64,000 nucleotides of DNA from JBJELF01 sp051879015 (GTDB lineage: Bacteria; Bacillota; Clostridia; Lachnospirales; Lachnospiraceae). Each line of letters begins with the position of its first letter. The stretch's first letter is position 1. Where the stretch lies: positions 6,897 through 70,896 of the forward strand of contig JBJELF010000040.1 in NCBI GenBank assembly GCA_051879015.1, in the 5' to 3' direction. Position numbers and translations under genes: made by a program. The notes under the pieces were generated by a model. It did no database searches. It saw only the letters and a list, made by a program, of their open reading frames with translations, and was not told the DNA's origin. Shown piece by piece: positions 35,574-43,126 of the stretch.

Positions 35574-36236
35574 ATGGCAGATATGAATGCAAGCACAAAT
35601 AAGGAAACAACAGAAGAAATTCTGGAAGAAACAGAAAATGCACGAAAAGCTGTAGCAGAGGAAACGGTGCAGGGTAAGGCTAAAGCAGAGAATGCACAGA
35701 CAGATGAACTTGAGGCGGAAGTTCAGGAGTCAGACGCTAAGCAAGATAATCAAGATGAGAAAGATAACTCAATGAAGGGATTTTTCAAAAAGAAAAAAGA
35801 TAAAAAGGATGAACAGATTGAAGAGTTGACAGACCGTTTGAAACGTAGCTTAGCTGAGTTTGATAACTTTAGAAAACGTACAGAGAAGGAAAAAGCTTCT
35901 ATGTACGATATGGGCGCTAAGTCAGTGGTGGAGAAGATTCTTCCAATCGTTGACAATTTTGAGCGTGGTCTGGCAGCAGTTCCTACTGATGAAAAGGGTA
36001 GTGCATTTGCTGACGGCATGGATAAGATTTATAAGCAGCTGATGAAGACTCTAGAAGATATGGATGTAAAGCCAATTCCAGCAGTGGGAGAACCTTTTGA
36101 CCCGAATCTTCATAATGCAGTAATGCACATAGAAAACGAAGAATTGGGTGAAAATGTAATAGCTGCAGAGTTCCAAAAGGGTTATACCTACAAGGGAAGT
36201 GTCGTAAGACATTCCATGGTGCAGGTAGCAAACTAA
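35574..36236 (+). CDS. grpE: Nucleotide exchange factor GrpE
   Basis: Releases ADP from DnaK. It has 220 residues. The first 60 are acidic, disordered and Glu/Lys/Ala-rich, followed by a long helix (EEQIEELTDRLKRSLAEFDN type) and the beta-wing domain with GEPFDPNLHNAVMHIENEEL and GYTYKGSVVRHSMVQVAN at the C-terminus. RBS AAAGGCGG. It lies 25 nt after hrcA and 107 nt before dnaK; a small hairpin CTGTATC/GATACAG lies in the latter gap. Confidence 0.95.
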   Translation: MADMNASTNKETTEEILEETENARKAVAEETVQGKAKAENAQTDELEAEVQESDAKQDNQDEKDNSMKGFFKKKKDKKDEQIEELTDRLKRSLAEFDNFRKRTEKEKASMYDMGAKSVVEKILPIVDNFERGLAAVPTDEKGSAFADGMDKIYKQLMKTLEDMDVKPIPAVGEPFDPNLHNAVMHIENEELGENVIAAEFQKGYTYKGSVVRHSMVQVAN

Positions 36237-36343
36237 ACAGGTTACAATTATTAATTATATTTAGAAATAAATTTCTGTATCATAGGATACAGCCGCATTC
36301 GGCAAAGGACTGATTGCGGATTGCAATTAAGGAGGCAAATACA

Positions 36344-38194
36344 ATGGGAAAGATTATTGGTATTGATTTAGGAACAACAAATTCATGTGTAGCTGTAATG
36401 GAAGGTGGAAAGCCAGTTGTTATCGCAAACACGGAAGGCGTTCGTACAACTCCATCTGTTGTAGCATTTACAAAAACAGGTGAGAGATTGGTTGGTGAGC
36501 CAGCAAAGCGTCAGGCTGTCACAAACTCCGAGAAGACAATTTCCTCCATCAAGAGAAAGATGGGTTCTGATTATAAGGTAACAATTGACGGCAAGAAGTA
36601 TTCTCCACAAGAGATTTCCGCTATGATTCTTCAGAAATTGAAAGCAGATGCTGAGAGCTACTTGGGCGAGAAGGTAACAGAGGCTGTTATCACTGTTCCT
36701 GCTTATTTCAATGATGCACAGAGACAGGCAACGAAGGATGCTGGTAAGATTGCTGGTTTGGATGTAAAGAGAATTATCAACGAGCCTACCGCAGCAGCTT
36801 TAGCTTATGGTTTGGACAATGAACATGAGCAGAGAGTCATGGTTTATGACTTAGGTGGTGGTACCTTTGATGTGTCCATTATTGAAATTGGTGATGGTGT
36901 TATTGAAGTGTTGGCTACTGCTGGTGATAATGTACTTGGTGGAGATGACTTTGATAATAAGATTACACAGTGGATGTTGTCTGAGTTCAAAAAGGCTGAA
37001 GGCGTAGACCTTTCCTTTGATAAGATGGCTATGCAGAGATTAAAGGAAGCAGCTGAGAAGGCAAAGAAGGAATTGTCTTCTGCTACTACCACAAACATTA
37101 ACTTGCCATTTATTACCGCTACTGCTGATGGTCCAAAGCATTTGGATATGAACTTGACCAGAGCAAAGTTCAATGAGTTGACTCATGATTTGATTGAGCG
37201 TACTGCTGGTCCAGTACAAAGAGCATTGCAGGATGCTGGTATGAGCGCATCTGAGTTGGATAAAGTATTGTTAGTTGGTGGTTCCACACGTATGTTGTCC
37301 GCACAGGAGAAGGTAAAGGCGTTGACTGGCAAGGAGCCATCTAAGAGTCTGAATCCAGATGAGTGTGTTGCCATTGGTGCATGTATCCAGGGTGGTAAGC
37401 TGGCTGGAGATGCGGGTGCTGGAGATATCCTTTTGTTGGATGTTACCCCACTTTCTTTGTCCATTGAGACTATGGGTGGTATCGCTACCAGATTGATTGA
37501 GAGAAATACGACGATTCCTACCAAGAAGAGCCAGATTTTCTCTACCGCAGCTGATAACCAGACCGCTGTTGATATCCATGTAGTACAGGGTGAGAGACAG
37601 TTCGCAAGAGATAATAAGACATTAGGTAATTTCCGTCTGGATGGTATTTTGCCAGCAAGACGTGGTGTTCCACAGATTGAAGTTACATTTGATATTGATG
37701 CAAATGGTATTGTAAACGTATCCGCTAAGGATTTGGGTACTGGCAAGGAGCAGCATATTACGATTACAGCTGGTTCCAATATGTCCGAGAGCGATATTGA
37801 GAAGGCAGTCAAGGAAGCTGCTGAGTACGAAGCTCAGGATAAGGCTCGTAAGGAAGCAACGGATGCCAGAAATGATGCGGATAACATGGTATTCCAGATT
37901 GAGAAGGCTTTGGAAGAAGTTGGAGACAAGATTTCTGCTAATGAGAAAGCTACTGTAGAAAGCAAATTGGCTGATTTGAAGGAAGCTTTGGCAAAGGTTA
38001 ACCCAGAGAATGTAAGCGCATCTGATGTAGAAGAGCTGAAGTCTAAGCAGGAAGAATTAATGAAGAGTGCGCAGAGCTTATTCCAGAAGGTATATGAGCA
38101 GGCGCAGGGCGCAGCTGGAAATGCAGGTGCAGGCTCAAATACAGGCAACGCTTATGACGGAGATGTAGTAGATGGTGATTACACTGAGGTTTAA
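36344..38194 (+). CDS. dnaK: Chaperone protein DnaK (Hsp70)
   Basis: An ATP-dependent chaperone of 616 residues. The ATPase domain has GIDLGTTNSCVAVMEGG, the phosphate-2 motif VYDLGGGTFDVSIIE and the adenosine motif VLLVGGSTRM. The substrate domain has LLLDVTPLSLSIETMGG and the interdomain linker. The C-terminal lid ends in a Gly/Ala-rich tail and GDVVDGDYTEV. It lacks the 24-residue insert of Gram-negative DnaK, as expected for Firmicutes. The start at 36344 is set by AAGGAGG; the frame extends back to 36314 without conservation. Confidence 0.97.
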   Translation: MGKIIGIDLGTTNSCVAVMEGGKPVVIANTEGVRTTPSVVAFTKTGERLVGEPAKRQAVTNSEKTISSIKRKMGSDYKVTIDGKKYSPQEISAMILQKLKADAESYLGEKVTEAVITVPAYFNDAQRQATKDAGKIAGLDVKRIINEPTAAALAYGLDNEHEQRVMVYDLGGGTFDVSIIEIGDGVIEVLATAGDNVLGGDDFDNKITQWMLSEFKKAEGVDLSFDKMAMQRLKEAAEKAKKELSSATTTNINLPFITATADGPKHLDMNLTRAKFNELTHDLIERTAGPVQRALQDAGMSASELDKVLLVGGSTRMLSAQEKVKALTGKEPSKSLNPDECVAIGACIQGGKLAGDAGAGDILLLDVTPLSLSIETMGGIATRLIERNTTIPTKKSQIFSTAADNQTAVDIHVVQGERQFARDNKTLGNFRLDGILPARRGVPQIEVTFDIDANGIVNVSAKDLGTGKEQHITITAGSNMSESDIEKAVKEAAEYEAQDKARKEATDARNDADNMVFQIEKALEEVGDKISANEKATVESKLADLKEALAKVNPENVSASDVEELKSKQEELMKSAQSLFQKVYEQAQGAAGNAGAGSNTGNAYDGDVVDGDYTEV

Positions 38195-38215
38195 TATGCC
38201 TGAGTGACCATGTAG

Positions 38216-38243
38216 CAGAGGGTCAGGATGTTTTTTGACTCTA
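38216..38243 (+). repeat. Possible diverged copy E of the palindromic repeat
   Basis: AGAGGGTCA and TTGACTCT can pair around GGATGTTTT. It resembles the core but the ends are not conserved. It could simply be a weak terminator after dnaK. Confidence 0.35.
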
Positions 38244-38287
38244 GCTTATGGTAATGGTTTAGTTGACTGAGTCATTACAAAACTAAT

Positions 38288-38350
38288 ATGCCTGTGAAAC
38301 AGGCATTCGCATATATGAATAGGACAGGGGGCGACGACATGAGTCGCCCC
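38288..38350 (+). other. Two hairpins in the dnaK-dnaJ gap
   Basis: ATGCCTGT (38288-38295)/ACAGGCAT (38299-38306) and GGGGCGAC (38328-38335)/GTCGCCCC (38343-38350). Neither has a long T-run, so they are more likely to shape mRNA processing or read-through than to terminate. Confidence 0.6.
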
Positions 38351-38378
38351 ATATGTCGGTATAGAGGAAGGTAGAAGG

Positions 38379-39518
38379 ATGGCGGATAAAAGAGATTATT
38401 ACGAGGTATTAGGTGTTGCCAAGGATGCAGATGCGGCAACGATTAAAAGTGCATATAGAAAACTGGCGAGAAAGTATCATCCCGATGCCAATCCAGGAGA
38501 TCAGGCGGCAGCAGATAAATTCAAAGAGGCTACTGAGGCCTATGAAGTATTGAGTGATTCTGAAAAAAGACAGCAATATGATCAGTTTGGTCATGCTGCC
38601 TTCGATCAGACCGCAGGCGGTGGCTACGGCGGCGGTGGATTCAGTGATATGGGAGATATGGATGATATTCTCAACAGTATGTTTGGCGGTATGTTTGGTG
38701 GAGGCGGCAGCAGCCGTAGAGCCAGCAACTCTCCGATGAAGGGTGCCAATGTAACTGCTAGTGTAAATATTACCTTTGAGGAAGCTGTTTTTGGCTGCGA
38801 GAAGGAGATTACATTAAATTTGAAAGATCCATGTCCAAGTTGTAATGGTACTGGAGCAAAGCCAGGTACCAGTCCAACTACTTGTACCAAGTGTAATGGA
38901 CGAGGTCAAGTAACCTTTACACAGCAGTCCATCTTTGGAAATGTCAGAAGTGTGCAGACCTGTCCAGAATGTAATGGTACAGGTAAAGTAATTAAAGAGA
39001 AATGTAACAATTGTTATGGAAGTGGTTTTGTATCTTCCAGAAAAACGATCAAAGTTACTATTCCAGCTGGTATTGATAATGAGCAGAGCATTCGTATTCG
39101 TGAGAAAGGTGAGCCAGGTATTAATGGCGGACCAAGAGGTGATTTGTTAGTTCAGGTTATTGTTGGTCGTCATCCAATTTTCCAACGTCAAGATTTCAAT
39201 ATCTATTCGACCGTGTCCATTCCATTTACAACGGCGGCTTTGGGTGGTATCATCAAGCTGCAGACCGTCGATGGTGAGGAAGATTATGAGGTAAAACCTG
39301 GTACTCAGACAGATACGAAAGTACGTCTTCGCAATAAAGGTGTGCCAAGCCTGAGAAATAAATCTATCCGTGGCGATCATTTTGTTACTTTGGTTGTAAA
39401 GGTACCTACTTCTTTAAATGCAGAACAAAAAGAGGCTTTGAGACGTTTTGAGGAGACGATGAATGGTGAGAAGCCAGACAAAGACAATAAAGATAAAAAG
39501 AAAAAGTGGTTTTCTTAA
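38379..39518 (+). CDS. dnaJ: Chaperone protein DnaJ (Hsp40)
   Basis: A co-chaperone that stimulates DnaK ATPase, 379 residues. The J-domain has DYYEVLGVAKDADAATIKSA and the essential HPD (KYHPDANPG). A Gly/Phe-rich region follows (GGGYGGGGFSDMG). The zinc centre has four CxxCxGxG repeats (CPSCNGTG, CTKCNGRG, CPECNGTG, CNNCYGSG). The C-terminal substrate domains are complete. RBS GGAAGGTAG is weak. It is the last gene of the heat-shock cluster. Confidence 0.96.
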   Translation: MADKRDYYEVLGVAKDADAATIKSAYRKLARKYHPDANPGDQAAADKFKEATEAYEVLSDSEKRQQYDQFGHAAFDQTAGGGYGGGGFSDMGDMDDILNSMFGGMFGGGGSSRRASNSPMKGANVTASVNITFEEAVFGCEKEITLNLKDPCPSCNGTGAKPGTSPTTCTKCNGRGQVTFTQQSIFGNVRSVQTCPECNGTGKVIKEKCNNCYGSGFVSSRKTIKVTIPAGIDNEQSIRIREKGEPGINGGPRGDLLVQVIVGRHPIFQRQDFNIYSTVSIPFTTAALGGIIKLQTVDGEEDYEVKPGTQTDTKVRLRNKGVPSLRNKSIRGDHFVTLVVKVPTSLNAEQKEALRRFEETMNGEKPDKDNKDKKKKWFS

Positions 39519-39540
39519 TTGAATTGTACGTAAAGTGTGC

Positions 39541-39590
39541 AGCAATCCGTAGGTATCAGGGGGCAAGGTATTTTTTGTCCCCGACATCAT
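39541..39590 (+). repeat. Palindromic intergenic repeat, copy F (core)
   Basis: AGCAATCCGTAGGTATCA, then GGGGGCAA/TTGTCCCC and GACATCAT. It lies between dnaJ and the next gene and probably serves as a terminator. Confidence 0.75.
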
Positions 39591-39604
39591 AACATGGAAT
39601 AAAT

Positions 39605-40129
39605 ATGAAATATTGTATACAAGTATATACTGGTCAAGGGAAAGGAAAAACCAGTGCAGCGATAGGATCCGCTATTCGTATGGCGGGGAGTGGGGCTCAT
39701 GTTGTTATGGCCCGTTTTCTGAAAACTGAGAATTCTTCGGAGTTAGCTTTATTATACGAGATAGAGAATATTACCGTTTGTCCAATAACAAAAAATTTTG
39801 GATTTACGTTTCGTATGACTTCAGAGCAGAAGGCAGAAGCGAAACAGTATTACACTCAGCTGTTTATGCAGGCCGTGGAGGTTGCAAAAGAACAATCGGC
39901 ACAGATGTTAATTTTAGATGAGTTTAATTGTGTTTATGCTTCTAATTTGATAGACAGAGAGAAGAGCTTAGCAGTTTTAAGGAAACATAAGGGAAGTATG
40001 GAAATGATCCTGACAGGCAGAAATGCAGCGGATGAACTAATGGAACTGGCAGATTATGTTACTGTATTTCAAAAGCAGAAACATCCTTATGATACTGGAC
40101 TGATGGCGAGAAAAGGAATCGAATATTAA
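39605..40129 (+). CDS. ATP:corrinoid adenosyltransferase (CobA/CobO-like)
   Basis: A P-loop ATPase of the CobA/CobO/BtuR family that adenosylates cobalamin or corrinoids, 174 residues. Walker A is GQGKGKTSAAIGSAIRMAG near the N-terminus, and the DEFN motif MLILDEFN matches the family's Walker B region. The C-terminal EITxNGR-like MILTGRNAADELMELADYVT is also typical. No cobalamin genes are adjacent. The RBS is poor. The exact corrinoid substrate cannot be told. Confidence 0.85.
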   Translation: MKYCIQVYTGQGKGKTSAAIGSAIRMAGSGAHVVMARFLKTENSSELALLYEIENITVCPITKNFGFTFRMTSEQKAEAKQYYTQLFMQAVEVAKEQSAQMLILDEFNCVYASNLIDREKSLAVLRKHKGSMEMILTGRNAADELMELADYVTVFQKQKHPYDTGLMARKGIEY

Positions 40130-40154
40130 TATTGTAAAAAAATAGACAAAGTGA

Positions 40155-40184
40155 TTGACAAGCCTTTGATAGTCGTCGTATAAT
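40155..40184 (+). promoter_or_regulatory. Near-consensus promoter upstream of the repeat composite
   Basis: TTGACA (40155-40160), an 18-nt spacer and TATAAT (40179-40184). Transcription would begin at the left end of repeat copy I and run through about 200 nt of hairpins before the AI-2E transporter gene. Confidence 0.8.
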
Positions 40185-40187
40185 TTT

Positions 40188-40252
40188 ATGATACCAGGTT
40201 CAAAAGGTCATATAATTTCATGCAAGCATGAAATTGTATGACTTTGGGACCC
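40188..40252 (+). repeat. Palindromic intergenic repeat, copy I (TTTCATGC type)
   Basis: ATGATACCAGGTTC, then TCATATAATTTCATGC/GCATGAAATTGTATGA, and GGGACC closing. It is one of the most complete palindromes of the family. Confidence 0.85.
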
Positions 40253-40255
40253 GCT

Positions 40256-40299
40256 AAAACATGAGAAAGTAGCCAAAATAGGGCGATTTCTCATGTTTT
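40256..40299 (+). repeat. Hairpin module within the repeat composite
   Basis: A perfect 13-bp stem AAAACATGAGAAA (40256-40268)/TTTCTCATGTTTT (40287-40299). A left-half copy (AAAACATGAGAAAGTAG) follows repeat J at about 49490. Confidence 0.75.
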
Positions 40300-40300
40300 C

Positions 40301-40393
40301 GGATTGCGTGAGCACGAAGTGCGAAGCAATCCATAAGTATCAAAGGGGCAAAATACTTTTTGAGCCTTTATTGAATTTCACACTCATATCATG
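40301..40393 (+). repeat. Palindromic intergenic repeat, copy G (hairpin plus core)
   Basis: GGATTGC, GCAC/GTGC, GCAATCC, then GTATCAAAGGGGCAAAA/TTTTTGAGCC, ending in CATATCATG. The same module order as copy A. Confidence 0.75.
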
Positions 40394-40414
40394 AAATAGG
40401 AAGGGATAAATGGA

Positions 40415-41644
40415 ATGATGAACAAGGAAGAGTGGAAAAAGGCTTTCTACAATGGCTTATCGGGCTTTATAGCTTTGGCTATGACAGTCATCTTATATTT
40501 TGTAGTTCTTCGATTTTCGGAGTTAAAATCGTTTTTGGGATGGATTATTGGTATCTTGATGCCATTTATCTATGGAGGTGTGCTGGCGTATCTGTTAAAG
40601 ACGCCATGTAACTTTTTTGATAATTTTTTTGAAAAAAAGTTGCCTTCTAAGCAGAAGAAGTATGCTCGTATGCTGTCGGTTGTCGTTGTGTTGCTTCTGA
40701 CAGTGGCAATTTTATATCTATTATTGTGGATGGTTATTCCCGAGGTGGGAGCAAGTATTGCTGGATTGATTGCTGCGATGCCTAAGCAAATTGAGCGTTT
40801 GACCGATTGGTTGATTGTGGCGGCACAGGACAATGAGATGGTCAGAAATTATTTAAATGCAGAAAATCTCACAGCTCTTGAGGATAAGTTTATTCAGTGG
40901 ATCCAGACAGATTTATTGACTACTTTGGCTAATATGATGGGAGGCGTTGCAGCGACCGTAAGCTCCATTGTTGGTACAGTCAGTGATATTGTTATCGGTA
41001 TTGTTGTGTGTGTTTATCTTTTGTTAAGCCGAAAAACTTTTGCTCGTCAGGGAAAAGCAATACTCTATGCAATTTTTGATTCGAATAAGGCAGATGCTGT
41101 GGTAAATGAGTTTAAATTTATTGATCGTACTTTTGTGGGATTTTTTGGCGGTAAGATATTGGATAGTGCTATCATTGGTGCCATTTGTTATATTTTTTGT
41201 TTGATTATGACTTTAACTATGGATTTCAAGAATGCGATGCTTATCAGTGTAATTATCGGTGTCACCAATATTATACCATATTTTGGACCATTTATCGGGG
41301 CAATTCCAGCGGCATTATTAATTTTGATTTCCAGTCCGGTCAATTGTGTGATTTTCTTAGTATTTATTATTATTTTACAGCAGTTTGATGGAAACATCTT
41401 AGGGCCAAAGCTTCTTGCTAATAGTGTGGGCTTGTCAGGATTTTGGGTATTGTTTTCCATCACACTCTTTGGAGGACTTTTTGGATTTGTAGGTATTCTT
41501 ATTGGAGTGCCAGTGTTTGCAGTTATCTATGATAATTTTAAATCTCTCATTTATGCAGGATTAAAGAAAAATGGAAGAATGGATGTGCTGCAGGGCACTC
41601 AACCTGTGGTGGAAGAGAGTAAGAAAAAGCCAACAGAAAATTGA
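40415..41644 (+). CDS. AI-2E family transporter (PerM-like membrane protein)
   Basis: A polytopic membrane protein of the AI-2E/UPF0118 family, 409 residues with about eight transmembrane segments. Two helices lie near the N-terminus, a soluble region follows (about 95-160), then the conserved C-terminal block with GIVVCVYLLLSRK, NIIPYFGPFIGAIPAALL, LQQFDGNILGPKLLANSVGL and GLFGFVGILIGVPVFAVIYD. Members export small molecules or act as Na+/H+ antiporters; the substrate here is unknown. Starts 40415 and 40418 are both possible after GGAAGGG. Confidence 0.87.
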   Translation: MMNKEEWKKAFYNGLSGFIALAMTVILYFVVLRFSELKSFLGWIIGILMPFIYGGVLAYLLKTPCNFFDNFFEKKLPSKQKKYARMLSVVVVLLLTVAILYLLLWMVIPEVGASIAGLIAAMPKQIERLTDWLIVAAQDNEMVRNYLNAENLTALEDKFIQWIQTDLLTTLANMMGGVAATVSSIVGTVSDIVIGIVVCVYLLLSRKTFARQGKAILYAIFDSNKADAVVNEFKFIDRTFVGFFGGKILDSAIIGAICYIFCLIMTLTMDFKNAMLISVIIGVTNIIPYFGPFIGAIPAALLILISSPVNCVIFLVFIIILQQFDGNILGPKLLANSVGLSGFWVLFSITLFGGLFGFVGILIGVPVFAVIYDNFKSLIYAGLKKNGRMDVLQGTQPVVEESKKKPTEN

Positions 41645-41659
41645 GTAAGCAGAGCGATA

Positions 41660-41710
41660 ACACGGTGAGCAGTCGGAGAAATAAATTCCTGACTGCCCGC
41701 CGTGTCTTTC
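41660..41710 (+). terminator. Terminator after the AI-2E transporter gene
   Basis: ACACGG and GAGCAGTC pair with GACTGC and CCGTGT across a 16-nt loop, followed by CTTTC. Its 3' arm overlaps a likely promoter (CTGACT 41689, TATAAT 41712) for the next gene. Confidence 0.65.
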
Positions 41711-41717
41711 GTATAAT
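41689..41717 (+). promoter_or_regulatory. Probable promoter of the first D,D-carboxypeptidase
   Basis: CTGACT, a 17-nt spacer and TATAAT. A 20-nt palindrome, CCTATCAT/ATGATAGG (41723-41742), follows in the leader. Confidence 0.55.
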
Positions 41718-41762
41718 TAAGTCCTATCATGCATATGATAGGGTAAAACGCCATGGGGTGAA

Positions 41763-43010
41763 ATGATGAAATCCCATTCTTTTGTTCGTTACATAGTGGT
41801 CTATTTGACCTTCTTTTTCTTTCTGTCTGCTTCTCTTTCTAGTGCGGTTGCGGCCGATCCTTTGTGTATTCCCTCTAATATGTTAAAGCAGGAAAACGAG
41901 GTTATTTTGACGGAAGGCAAGATTGACTTGGGTTTGACTGCACCCTCTGCCATTTTGATGGAGGCTTCTACTGGCACAGTTATTTATGAGAAAAATGCGG
42001 ATACCATCTTAAGTCCAGCCAGCATTACTAAGATTATGACCTTGATTTTGATTTTTGATGCTATTTCTGATGGGAAAATTAATTTGACGGATGAGGTGAC
42101 TACCAGTGCCTATGCCAAATCCATGGGAGGTTCACAGGTATTTTTGGAGGAAGGAGAAAAGCAGACAGTTGAGACATTGATAAAATGTATTGTGGTGGCA
42201 TCAGGAAATGATGCCTGCGTAGCTATGGCAGAGTATATTGCTGGAAGCGAGAGTGAGTTTGTACGTCAAATGAATGAACGAGCAGTGGGTTTGGAAATGA
42301 AGAACACTCATTTTGAAGATTGCAGTGGGTTGAGTGATTCGGACAGCCACCATACATCAGCGAGAGATGTGGCATTGATGTCAAGAGAACTGTTAACAAA
42401 ATATCCTCAGATTACTACTTATTCCACTATATGGATGGAGAATATCACTCATGTGACTGCTCAGGGCAGCAAAGAATTTGGATTGTCCAGCACCAACAAG
42501 ATGTTAAAGATGAATACCAGTTTTACAACAACGGGATTAAAGACAGGTTCTACTTCGAAGGCGAAGTATTGCTTTGCTGGCACGGCGCAAAAGGATGGTG
42601 TGGAGTTGATTGCTGTGGTGATGGCATGTCCAAACTATAAGGATCGATTTTCGGAAGCTGTGACCATGCTTAATTATGGATATGCGAATTGTAAGCTGTA
42701 TCGGGATACAGAACTGCCGATATTGCCGGAGGCCATTGTCAAAAATGGTGTGGAGGCAAGTGTGGGTTTGACTTATTCGGGGGAATTTTCTTATTTGAGC
42801 ACTACAGGAGAAAATTTTGCGGAGATAGAAAAAAATCTGATTGTTAATGAATTGGAAGCACCGGTTCAGGAGGGACAGGAGGCGGGATATCTTGAATATA
42901 GCTTGAATGGAAAGGTGATTGGTCAGGTGCCGATTATTACCTTGAAAGCCGTAGAGGAAGCTGGATATCGAGACTATTTATGGAAAATGTTAAAACAGTG
43001 GTTGCTGTAA
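41763..43010 (+). CDS. D-alanyl-D-alanine carboxypeptidase (S11 family, DacF-like)
   Basis: A low-molecular-weight penicillin-binding protein that trims the pentapeptide of peptidoglycan, 415 residues. A signal peptide (residues 1-31) ends around VAADP. Active-site motifs are SITK in LSPASITKIMTL, SGN in VASGNDACVAMAEY, and KTG in GLKTGSTSKAKYCFAG. The C-terminal PBP5-type beta domain and an amphipathic end (YLWKMLKQWLL) for membrane attachment are present. It is one of two such genes in the window. GGGGTGA precedes the start. Confidence 0.92.
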   Translation: MMKSHSFVRYIVVYLTFFFFLSASLSSAVAADPLCIPSNMLKQENEVILTEGKIDLGLTAPSAILMEASTGTVIYEKNADTILSPASITKIMTLILIFDAISDGKINLTDEVTTSAYAKSMGGSQVFLEEGEKQTVETLIKCIVVASGNDACVAMAEYIAGSESEFVRQMNERAVGLEMKNTHFEDCSGLSDSDSHHTSARDVALMSRELLTKYPQITTYSTIWMENITHVTAQGSKEFGLSSTNKMLKMNTSFTTTGLKTGSTSKAKYCFAGTAQKDGVELIAVVMACPNYKDRFSEAVTMLNYGYANCKLYRDTELPILPEAIVKNGVEASVGLTYSGEFSYLSTTGENFAEIEKNLIVNELEAPVQEGQEAGYLEYSLNGKVIGQVPIITLKAVEEAGYRDYLWKMLKQWLL

Positions 43011-43044
43011 CTGTAAAAGACACTAGGAGAAACGCAGTAAACGA

Positions 43045-43073
43045 TTGCTTCTTGGTTGAAAATATGTTAAAAT
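43045..43073 (+). promoter_or_regulatory. Promoter of the solute-binding lipoprotein gene
   Basis: TTGCTT (43045-43050), a 17-nt spacer and TAAAAT (43068-43073) with upstream TGT. Confidence 0.65.
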
Positions 43074-43126
43074 TTGACTAGTGATCCTAGAAAGGAATCT
43101 TATAAATCACATTAAGGAGAATTATT

